A DNA stretch of 60,000 nucleotides, from NCBI GenBank assembly GCA_030704615.1, contig CM060733.1:23996001-24056000 (forward strand), written 5' to 3'. Position numbers and translations under genes: made by a program. Each line of letters starts with the position of its first letter. Position 1 is the first letter of the stretch. The notes under the pieces were generated by a model, which searched no databases, was not told where the DNA came from, and saw only the letters and a program-made list of their open reading frames with translations. This document shows, piece by piece, positions 1 through 8,183 of this stretch. The stretch is from Takakia lepidozioides (taxonomy: Eukaryota; Streptophyta; Takakiopsida; Takakiales; Takakiaceae).

Positions 1-636
1 TTCTTTTCGGTAGGGCCCCATCTACCCAGCATGGACTCGGATCCGAAGATGTTTGTGAGCTCATGCGAGCCAACGTAACTATGATGCTCCTCTGATACTG
101 TCGTTGAAGAGGGCCATGGCTTGTGGTTGACAGCCTATGCATTGGCCCTTGTGGGTCTGGAGCTCCATCCTTTGGGCTGTGGGCTCTGTCCACTCTGTAC
201 TCTGTGGGCACTTTGCCTCTCTATCTCTATGTGAGGGGTGAATGGCATGAGGTATCAAGATCAATAACTGTCCTTTGCAGATTGTCGTTCCTGACACGGA
301 GGAGGACTCAGGAGCAGAGCGGTGCTGAGCACGTGCTTGAGTGGGGCCCGGAGTCCAACATATACGTGTGTTTGGAGCATATCCAAGGGTGGTAGAGACT
401 AGAAACAGTAGAAGTGAGGAAAGTAGCTGGATGCCTTCGAATCCTCCGGAGTTATGGTAAAAATTGAGTAGTAAGGAGTAGCGTCTTCGAGAAGCTTTTC
501 ATGGAAAGTGATGGCCGACAGCGGGCAGAGGCCGATGGTCGACAGCGGGTGGCTAGAGGCGATAAGTAGACACCCCAACCGAGGGTCTAAAAGGGGCACA
601 ACAGCTGTGCAGGCTAGTGCCGGGCCCGCCCACTCC
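1..636. other. No recognisable gene
   Basis: I see no supported gene here. Short open frames on both strands lack recognisable motifs. Part of it may be the decayed 3' end of the kinase-like pseudogene that lies to the right on the minus strand. Confidence 0.4.
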
Positions 637-1248
637 TCACACACCAGCCTTCAGCGTGATAATGGTGGGCCTTTCTCTGCCACACAAAATAACCCTAGAC
701 GCCAGGGTGGTCAGCCCCCTTACACTAGGCACATTATGAACAATTGCAATTTCAGGTGCAATCCACCATCTATATGCGAGAGTCTTTATCATCTTCTCTC
801 TGCTCTCGAAAATATACAACGTGGTTTTTGGGTCATCCGTCGTGGAGGCCATCCCCCAATCGCATACCCCGATGTACACATCTTCAGACCCTTGTGGAAA
901 ATGCAACAAGATGTTGTGGAGGGACATGTCGTTGTGCAAGAGGTGGTGATTATGGACGTTGAGCATGATGTGCAAAAGCGCCCATGCCAATTGGGTGCGA
1001 TTCTGTCAGAATCGAACCAGTCGGTTGACCTCTTGCATTTCCTGCTCCGTCCTTTGTCATTCCATTAACTCCCTGTTATCCCGATCATTCCCCCATTTCT
1101 TATCAGTACTCAACCATGATCGTATGGTCCCCCCATTCCACCAATGTGTGTAACCTTCATTTCGACGTGGATGCAACGCAAAATATTTTATGATGCCGAA
1201 ATGATGGAACTTTACAGCCAACGCGAAGTCCACGTAATGAGGCCACAT
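637..1248 (-). pseudogene. Protein-kinase-like pseudogene fragment
   Basis: The minus strand keeps a single reading frame with kinase landmarks. A catalytic-loop-like segment reads HNDMSLHNILL (compare HRDxKxxN). About 15 residues later VCDWGMAS stands where DFG would be, and WWIAPEI resembles the APE motif. Upstream in the same frame is N-lobe-like sequence, but two in-frame TGA codons (near 1056 and 1014) split it, and no glycine loop or VAIK lysine is visible. The expected C-lobe is missing or frameshifted. The HND and DWG variants resemble an uncharacterised kinase-like group that I associate with seed-free plants (from memory). I read it as a broken gene copy, not an active kinase. Confidence 0.6.
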
Positions 1249-1960
1249 CGGTTGTCACGTCGGTTCTCATAGTAAATAGTCAATAGTAAAGTAAAAAAAT
1301 AAACATATTTATGTACAGTAACGTCCGTTTAGGACGTGACGTGACGCACGTCCGTCGCTGACGTCGGACGTGATGCTGACGCGTCAACTCCACGTCACGT
1401 CCAAATTTGCAACTAGGGTCATAAGAACGCTTCCCTCCAAGGCTACGTCCTCCCACAATCCTAAAGGTAAGAATACCCCCCCCTTTAAGGGAATTTGCAG
1501 ACGCATTGTCCGCTGGGTAAACGCCCCCGCCACGTGGCGGGGCGCAGATCCACGCGTAGCGGTCTAAGCCGTGGACCACTGCGGTTAACGCCGGCGTCCG
1601 CTGGTCCGTCTCAGCTTTTAGTTATCCTGCGGGTAAATACCCGCCTTCTGCTCACACGCTTCAGGGGCTCACGCCTGAGCCACGCGGTTGATGTATTTGA
1701 TCTCAGTACGACTTAAGGTCAGCGATGGGCCCCGCTCCTCGTACGTTGTGGCTGGGCCACGGCTGCCTCCACGCTTTTAGTAATCGAGTGCCTACTCTCT
1801 AGGCGCAGCACCCGGGCTCTTCCCGGGCTACTCGCGACCTTGGGGCAGCTGCTGTCAAGCGAAATTAGCCCGCCCAAACCCCAAGACAAAAAAAAAAATA
1901 CAACCCCCCCTCCCCTAGGCCTCCATGGCTTGCTAGTGGGGGGGGGATTAACACATACTG
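1249..1960. other. Non-coding stretch with ACGTC-rich inverted repeat
   Basis: There is no supported gene. The left half holds the ACGTC-rich inverted repeat listed separately. The right half has short GC hairpins, such as CCCGGGCTCTTCCCGGG near 1809, an A-run near 1889 and a G-run near 1939. It may be the remains of a mobile element's end. Confidence 0.4.
1332..1402. repeat. ACGTC-rich imperfect inverted repeat
   Basis: GGACGTGACGTG at 1332-1343 is the exact reverse complement of CACGTCACGTCC at 1391-1402. Between them the arms continue to pair imperfectly around CGTCCG and CGGACG. The block is rich in TGACGT/ACGTCA, the core recognised by plant TGA-type bZIP factors. It could be a hairpin, a transposon terminus or a clustered cis-element; the sequence alone does not decide. 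Confidence 0.6.
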
Positions 1961-2483
1961 GCTGTCGTGCGCATACATATCGCTACACAACTACATCGCT
2001 GTCCAAACCACACCACACATATATGCACAATAAAGTAGTCTAGCACAATGATAAGCAAGCTAAAGTCACACACGATGCAAAGCATGAAAACCAAACCATC
2101 ACTCTTAGAAATAGAAGTCGAGCCAGGGGCACCCCAAGCTATGGGGACTCCACCCCACAACAACCTACACTCCCATCATAAGCACACTCAGATCTAAACG
2201 CATGAAGGAGCTCGGTCGCGCAGGCTCAACTCGAGAGAGATGAGCTGCGCGACTGCCGCTCTCGTGAAGATAAGACAGACCAGGTGTCAAACTAAACTTG
2301 ACACCTGATTTAACACTTGACCTAAATCCAAGTGTTAAATACAAATAACTAGTTTTATTCTAGCTGTTTTCACACTGTGCTTATTTAACTTGACAGCTGT
2401 CGTGCGCATACATATCGCTACACAACTACATCGCTGTCCAAACCACACCACACATATATGCACAATAAAGTAGTCTAGCACAA
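1961..2483. repeat. 88-bp direct repeats flanking the 3' LTR
   Basis: The 88 bp at 1961-2048 (beginning GCTGTCGTGCGCATAC) recur exactly, as read by eye, at 2396-2483. Between them lies precisely the 347-bp left LTR. The inner copy separates the polypurine tract from the LTR. The right LTR has no such flanks. It is far too long for a gypsy target-site duplication, so a rearrangement or a longer original LTR is more likely. Confidence 0.85.
2049..2395 (-). repeat. 3' LTR of the gypsy element
   Basis: This 347-bp sequence reads TGTCAAG...TTATCA on the minus strand (TG...CA ends). I find no difference from the copy at 13617-13963. It carries the same internal CTCGAGAGAGATGA (plus strand 2230-2243). 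It is separated from the polypurine tract by one copy of the 88-bp repeat. Confidence 0.92.
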
Positions 2484-2484
2484 T

Positions 2485-2495
2485 CGCCCCCCTAG
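2485..2495 (-). promoter_or_regulatory. Polypurine tract candidate (plus-strand primer)
   Basis: The minus strand reads CTAGGGGGGCG, a G-run where a polypurine tract is expected near the 3' LTR. It lies 89 bp upstream of the LTR rather than touching it, because the inner 88-bp repeat intervenes. If this tract primes plus-strand synthesis, the LTR should begin at the 88-bp repeat, which the right LTR does not support. Confidence 0.5.
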
Positions 2496-2741
2496 CTGGT
2501 GGATAGGTCCCTCTACCTCCAGATAGCTACAAGATGTAATAGCCACAGCCGTACTAAGTCCTCTATCACTGTCTTTATCATGCTCAAACTCTATCACCAA
2601 GAGGCCGGGTACAAGAGTAGCCCCATCGTTAGTCGCCGTCTTGCAATCTATGAACTTGAGCCAAGATCTCGTGTGTTCAAGGTCTCCTAGTAGCTGGGCC
2701 TTGCGTTTCTTGTTAGCCTCCCATGGTTGTATCCACTCCCA

Positions 2742-5700
2742 CTATCCAATGCAATGTGGACATAACCAATCCCCATCCGGAACCATCTCAAGAGGTGGAG
2801 TCAAGCATCCCATATGCCAACCTCTAGAGCACCGATCACACACCAGCATGGTGGCTGCCCCTTTAGCAGACCCACACAACATGCACCTCAAACCTGCAGA
2901 TACCACTGCCAGGTTTGGGTCAATCCTGCCATCGACATTCGGAAGGTGACATGGCGCACAATTACGCACATGGTCCTTCCAAGTGATGCCATCCCGACCC
3001 TCCAAGACCAAGACGCCTGAGGGCAAGACCTCTCGAACCCTCAAAATAACACGTCCTGCAGTCACATCCAGGGTCGTAGGAGCAGTCTGCTGCAGATAGA
3101 CATAGTCACCAGGGTTGAATCTCCGAACCCCAGGACGATAGCCCCCACCACGTATGGTAGCATACCTCAACGTATCACGGTGTTGTGCAATGGCAAGGTT
3201 CTCGAAAGCCATGGGCATGACTCTCTTGAACAACTCTGCACGCTGCTCACATGCACGTGCCCACACGTCCGGATCGTCAAGGTTAAGAACTGTAGCAGCT
3301 TCTCTGCGAATGGATGTAGGCAAATCCGGCTCTCGGCCAAAGAGAAGAAAGTATGGTGAGAAGGAGGCAAGTGATGCTTGCTTGCTGAACCTGTAGCCCA
3401 TGGCTAACCAGGGTAACTGAAGGTCCCAATCTCCTAGGTGTCCCTTCTGCAAGCCATACTTGCGCAAACCCCTCTTTACTGTCTGAACAACTCTCTCTGC
3501 CAAGCCATCGGCTTCAGGATGATCCCGAGAAGTGGTGCGGTGGTCTATCAAGGCCTTGTCACACAAAGCCTGAAACTCCCCCAAGAACTCTCTCCCTTGG
3601 TCCGTGAGTACCTCAGCTGGAGCACCGAATCGGCTAAGCACACAATCCAGGAATGCATACGCAGCTCCCTCACTAGCCTTATCAGGCAATGGAACCAATT
3701 CAATCCACTTGGAGAAGTGCTCCACCATCACCAACACGTACTTGTTGTGGCGCATGGTCAGTGGCAACGGCCCTGCGAAGTCAAGACTCCACCTGTAGCC
3801 CAATCCCATGATCGGAAGAGGGTGCAATTGTGGAGTAGGGGCGTTGAATGAAGCACGCACCCTGTCACACACCATGCACCTAGCCACAAATTGTTGCACC
3901 TCTGTGTGCATACCACGCCACCAATACTGCCCCTGCAGTAGACTATGAGTGCGTCGCACCCCAAAATGCCCCAACTCCTCATGGGCATGCCGCACTAACC
4001 GTGCCCGCTGTGTTGGGTGAGGCACAATCCTCACTCGACCATCCTCCCACACTCGGAGCAGGTGTGTCCCCTCCCACCTGAACCTCTTGGCTCGTTGTAG
4101 GATCCGATCCCTCTCCTTGGCAGTCATAGTGGCTGCCGTGTCTCCACTGCGGAGGTAGTCCAACACAACTGAATCCTCATGTATATCTTTGGCGCCACCC
4201 TGCTCATTGCTGGCCTCAGGGTCCTCAGACACTTGATCTACAGTCATCCCTGTTGTAGGTCCAACCTGGCCTTCCGCTGCCAAGATACACAGAAATGCAG
4301 ATGCATGCCATCCGGGCACCATCTCCTCGTCCGTCTCACCATGCCACCGAGCTCCAGTGTCATCCTGCTGGCTCGTGCATGGATTGCGACTCAACCCATC
4401 TGCATTTCGATTGACCAAACCCGGTCGATGCACCACCTGAAAGTCATACTCTTGAAGGATGAGTGCCCACCGTGCAAGCTTCCCCGTAAGCTTGTCTGAC
4501 TCCATCAACCACTTGAGTGGTTGGTGATCCGTGACAAGGGTGAAGAGATTGCCGTATAGATAGCACCTGAAGTGTGCCACGGCCCACACTGCAGCTAAGC
4601 ATTCTCCCTCATATGAGCTATACTTAGACTCTGCAGCATTGTTCGAGCGGCTAGCATAAGCCACTACGAACTCTCTTCCCTCATCATCCACCTGTGTGAG
4701 CACCGCTCCAAGCCCCAGCATGCTCCAATCTGTATGCAGCTGAAAAGGACGCCCCCTGATAGGTCGTCTCAAGATGGGCGCCGAGGTCAACCTCGCCTTG
4801 AGCTCTTGAAAAGCTTGTTCTTGCTCATCTTCCCACTGCCACTCCTGGTCCACCTTGGTCAGCTTGGTTAGAGCCTTTGCAATGGCACTAAATCCCTTAA
4901 CAAACCGTCTGTAATAGTTTGCTAACCCCATGAAAGCTCGAACTCGGCTCACATCCGTGGGGCGTGGAACCTGTGCAATGGACTCTACCTTAGTCTGCTG
5001 TACCCCCAATCCTCCAGGATATATCATGTGACCCAGATACTCAATCTGGTTGTGGAAAAACTTGCACTTGCCCGGATGTAACTTCAATCCGTGCGTCCTC
5101 AAGCGCTCAAATACCCCCTGAAGGTGTCTCTCATGCTCCTCCACCGTAGCACTAAAGATGATGATGTCATCTATGTAGCACCGAGCAAACTCCACCCCTG
5201 CTAGAATCCTGTCCATGACTCTTTGAAACTCAGCGGGAGCGTTTTTAAGCCCAAATGGTAAGAACCGCCACTGGTATAGGCAATCCTTCCCGTGCTCATT
5301 GATCCCCCAGAATGCCGTCTTTTGCTTATCCGCCTCCTTGATCGGCAACTGGTGATATCCGGATCGTAAATCCAACGTGCTAAAGACCTTGGAATGCCCA
5401 ATGGCATCAAAGATCTCCTCTGGTGTTGGCATGGCATACCTATCGGACTTGGTCTGACGATTTACAGGCCGGTAATCACCGCACATACGTCTCTCCGTCC
5501 AATTGCCATAGACATCCTTCTTAGCTGGCATCACTGTGGCTGAAGCATACTCTCCACCAGAGAGCTCCACCAAACCTGCCTCCCAGAGATCTCGAGTCCT
5601 CATCTGAATCAAAGACCTCTCCATGTCACTGTATCTATAGGGTCTCCGAAAGATTGGCGTGTCAGTGGCCAACTCAATACGGATCTCTTGACCCTTCAGT

Positions 5701-5876
5701 GCTCCCAAGTCCTTCAAACTGAAGGCAAAGCAATTCCTGTAAGCCCTCAGGAACCGCCGTATACGTCGTCTCTCTCCTCCGGTGACAATGGGTCCAATAT
5801 CAGGCTCCCAATTGTCCTCCGTAACTGCAACCTTAAGTCCAGTGGGCTTAGAGGTAGAGGACGCGTCCCGTGGTTG
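2742..5876 (-). CDS. pol: Pol: reverse transcriptase, RNase H, integrase, C-terminal PHD finger
   Basis: The frame is open from just after a TAG (5879-5877) to the stop at 2742, about 1,044 codons. It has no start of its own and must be part of a polyprotein. The RT has LDLRSGYHQ and the catalytic YIDD. RNase H shows LHTDWS, YEGECLA and VTDHQPLKWL. Integrase has an HHCC zinc finger ending CMVCDR, then SLDFAGP, LTDQGREF and the glutamate in HPEADGLAER (D,D,E core). The last 47 residues form a C4HC3 PHD finger: CMLC, CDRC, WHMGC, WLCPHC. Many plant gypsy integrases end in a chromodomain; none is seen here. PHD fingers read histone H3 tails, so a role in choosing insertion sites is plausible (inference). 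Confidence 0.93.
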   Translation of the reverse strand, partial: QPRDASSTSKPTGLKVAVTEDNWEPDIGPIVTGGERRRIRRFLRAYRNCFAFSLKDLGALKGQEIRIELATDTPIFRRPYRYSDMERSLIQMRTRDLWEAGLVELSGGEYASATVMPAKKDVYGNWTERRMCGDYRPVNRQTKSDRYAMPTPEEIFDAIGHSKVFSTLDLRSGYHQLPIKEADKQKTAFWGINEHGKDCLYQWRFLPFGLKNAPAEFQRVMDRILAGVEFARCYIDDIIIFSATVEEHERHLQGVFERLRTHGLKLHPGKCKFFHNQIEYLGHMIYPGGLGVQQTKVESIAQVPRPTDVSRVRAFMGLANYYRRFVKGFSAIAKALTKLTKVDQEWQWEDEQEQAFQELKARLTSAPILRRPIRGRPFQLHTDWSMLGLGAVLTQVDDEGREFVVAYASRSNNAAESKYSSYEGECLAAVWAVAHFRCYLYGNLFTLVTDHQPLKWLMESDKLTGKLARWALILQEYDFQVVHRPGLVNRNADGLSRNPCTSQQDDTGARWHGETDEEMVPGWHASAFLCILAAEGQVGPTTGMTVDQVSEDPEASNEQGGAKDIHEDSVVLDYLRSGDTAATMTAKERDRILQRAKRFRWEGTHLLRVWEDGRVRIVPHPTQRARLVRHAHEELGHFGVRRTHSLLQGQYWWRGMHTEVQQFVARCMVCDRVRASFNAPTPQLHPLPIMGLGYRWSLDFAGPLPLTMRHNKYVLVMVEHFSKWIELVPLPDKASEGAAYAFLDCVLSRFGAPAEVLTDQGREFLGEFQALCDKALIDHRTTSRDHPEADGLAERVVQTVKRGLRKYGLQKGHLGDWDLQLPWLAMGYRFSKQASLASFSPYFLLFGREPDLPTSIRREAATVLNLDDPDVWARACEQRAELFKRVMPMAFENLAIAQHRDTLRYATIRGGGYRPGVRRFNPGDYVYLQQTAPTTLDVTAGRVILRVREVLPSGVLVLEGRDGITWKDHVRNCAPCHLPNVDGRIDPNLAVVSAGLRCMLCGSAKGAATMLVCDRCSRGWHMGCLTPPLEMVPDGDWLCPHCIG

Positions 5877-5879
5877 CTA
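5877..5879 (-). other. In-frame TAG between methyltransferase and RT
   Basis: The RT frame continues upstream of this TAG for at least 45 codons, with an acidic linker (EVLNDEMMGQDEALSL). The linker joins the methyltransferase end after a one-base step near 6040. The TAG is either a point mutation or a readthrough site. Translation of pol needs it to be bypassed. Confidence 0.8.
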
Positions 5880-5974
5880 TGCTGCAACCTCTTGAGCAGT
5901 ACCCCCTTCCTGCTCAGTCAATGACAAGGCCTCATCCTGCCCCATCATCTCATCATTGAGAACCTCCTCATCCA

Positions 5975-7390
5975 TCACAGCTGCCTTCGCTGCCAACTCC
6001 CCTGAACCTCGAGCACCTCCCACATGTGCCATGGATGTCTACACCTCGTGGTCCTCACCGGCTCGCCCCCACTCGCTGCCTGTACCGTCTCGGTAGGCAG
6101 AGAGACCATCAAGGGAAGTGCACTCCGCACTCTACGTTGCTCAGCCATAGCCAAGCTGACAATCCAGGTCAAGCAATTGAGATCCATTGCTTGCCCCAAC
6201 ACCTGACGACGTGATGCCTCAGAAAGGGAAGGCACCGCCGTGGTCCCAGTGGAAAACCCCATAGCCCGCTCTCGCTCGTCGGCATTAGGCTCCACTAACT
6301 GCTGCAACTGAGCATCCCACAGGAGGCCAGGTCCACCATCCCGAAAAGCATGGGATCCTGGGAAGCTGAGCAGTGTAGGTAATGCTGCTCGTGGTTGACC
6401 CACCCTGTTGACCACTGCCAAAGGCGAACGGTCATCGTGTCTCACACGTTGAGACTGCCTTCCTGTGTCCAAAATGCCATCCACGGTGAGGTGTGCTGGC
6501 CGCTGCACCCCATCAAATGCACGCTTGAGCAGTGCGGGTGGCATCAAGTTAGTCCACCATAGTCGTGGACGATGAGCCCGTGACCCCACTGCAGCTGCAT
6601 CCAGCAATACTGCTGACCCAAGCCACGACCGGACTTGATGCACACTGGCCATCACCCTGGCCCGAGAATCACCCATCAGTGGCACATTCTCCAAGATGTA
6701 TGCCGGAGATACAGCTGATGAAGCTGCAAGTGGCGCAAAATCCGCACCATCTCCCAAAACAGACCCGTCCTCGAGTCTCGCAATCCATTGCCATGCCCGG
6801 CTGATGAATGCCCTTGGCAGGGCCAACCTGCCACTACCAGATCAATGGAGCCAACCCGCTCCAAATCCTGCGCCCCCAGCAACGCAATGTCTGCTGGCAA
6901 GGCCTGCTGATATCCACGAACTGCAGACACCGGCAACAACTCAGGGTGCTGCTGCACCATCTGAGCAACATGGCGCAGTGAGACGCGTCGTGCAGTCTCA
7001 TCCCTCTCCACATACAGGTAACGTCGAACTCGTACACCTGCCTGCAGCACTGCAGCCAATCCAGTGCTGATCCCGCCAAATAAGTCCAGAAGGCATATGC
7101 CTTCATCCGGTCGCTGCCACACAAGAGGTGTGGTGTCCAATGGCGACAACTGAGGTGGCCCTGGTACAATCACCGCACTCTCCTCCTCTCCTGACGGTAC
7201 AAAAGCTTCTACCCAAGCTTGTTGCACCCGTCCATCAGCAGCGTGCTGCAAATCCTTGCTCGTACCCCACAACGGAGTGTGAGCAACCATGGCAGGCAAC
7301 TCCGCCGTACCATGCATGTCATCCTGCTCTGCTGGAGGTGGCACATCCTCTGCATGGGCATTGCCTTCCAGCAACTCTCCAGGCCAACTA
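5975..7390 (-). CDS. C5-cytosine DNA methyltransferase domain carried by the retrotransposon (frame-disrupted)
   Basis: Two overlapping minus-strand frames together hold the ordered motifs of a DNA (cytosine-5) methyltransferase, which moves a methyl group from S-adenosylmethionine to cytosine. Motif I (SAM binding) is LLDLFGGISTGL, near 7095-7060. Motif IV is VAGWPCQGHS, with the catalytic Cys in PCQ at 6814-6825. Motif VI is YILENVP, with ENV at 6683-6691. Motif VIII is SRAHRPRLWWTN. Motifs IX-X end in ERERAMGFS and LGQAMDLNCLTWI. The I-to-X order is unpermuted, like Dnmt3/Dnmt1 and unlike plant DRM enzymes. It sits between protease and RT, and no separate reader domain is seen. A one-base step between motifs IV and VI (about 6760-6700) splits it, and another near 6040 separates it from RT. 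Confidence 0.9.
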
Positions 7391-8183
7391 ATGCAGCTGT
7401 GAAGGCGGCTAGTGTTGGCATCTTGCCCCGCTGAGCAGCTGCAATACCCCCAATGAATGTCACAGGGAGCTGTGCACGGCGACCATCCCCTGACTGCCAT
7501 CCAGGCCTGTAGGATGCTGACTCCTCCCAGAAATCCAGGGTGAAGCCCATGGGGTATAACACTGCCCCACCAACGAGGACATCGTAAGAGACCGCGTCTG
7601 TCACAATGGCCTTGGCTCGCATCACTGAGCCATCTACAGGATGATCCGGCTGCAGTCTAATAGCCAACTGATGCCGTGTCATGCCGCGAGCCTGCTCTGA
7701 TCCTCCCAGAGATGTCTGTATCTGGAAAGGACAAGGCTCCATATCCGCCTCCATGAGGCCCAAACAGCTCTGCCCAACATCAGTGGCTGAGCTCCTGAGT
7801 CCAACAAGACCCGCAGTGGCCGGTACTTCTTGCCTGCCGGTCCACTCAAAGTGAAAATGCCTCCCTGGTTGTCTAACAAGACAACTCCAGGTGTCACCAT
7901 GGCGCGCTCAATGGCTGGCCTAGCTGGCAGCTCCGTCAACCTGGCAGCTGCAACTTGCCATGGCGCAGCCGTGGCAGTCTTGACCCTCAAATCCGAGGAT
8001 CCCTCTGCCACTACACCTTCCACTAACTCCGCAGAAGATGAAGTGACCTCCCCACTCTCACAGAGTGTTGCTGCTAGTCTGAACACTGCAGCTGGTCTCA
8101 CCCCCGGCGTCGCAATCATTGTTGCCGAGAACAGTGGGGCCTGACACACAGAGGTGGCTGCCCCCAATAACACACCGGCCGCA
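7391..8183 (-). CDS. Retropepsin-like aspartic protease and linker (frame-disrupted)
   Basis: Downstream of gag in element order, a low-complexity Ala/Pro-rich linker leads to VLLDSGAQPLMLGRAVW, with the aspartic-protease signature DSGA. After a one-base step near 7755 (at the run TTTGGG) the next frame carries the second half of the fold, RHQLAIRLQ and SYDVLVGGAVLYPMGF, which matches the hydrophobic-hydrophobic-Gly end of retropepsins. It would cleave the Gag-Pol polyprotein. A further one-base step near 7395 leads into the methyltransferase frame. The gag TAG at 8186-8184 is bypassed by a +1 step here, which may be the element's natural gag-pol frameshift. Confidence 0.75.

Noticed and set aside
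2742-2885. Chromodomain at the integrase C-terminus
   Set aside because: There is no aromatic-cage chromodomain pattern; the Cys/His spacing is that of a PHD finger.
7748-7760. TTTGGGC as a programmed -1 slippery site in the protease
   Set aside because: The incoming frame reads GTT TGG GCC, so the heptamer is not in the phase needed for a standard X XXY YYZ slip. A frameshift inside a protease fold also makes no sense as regulation.
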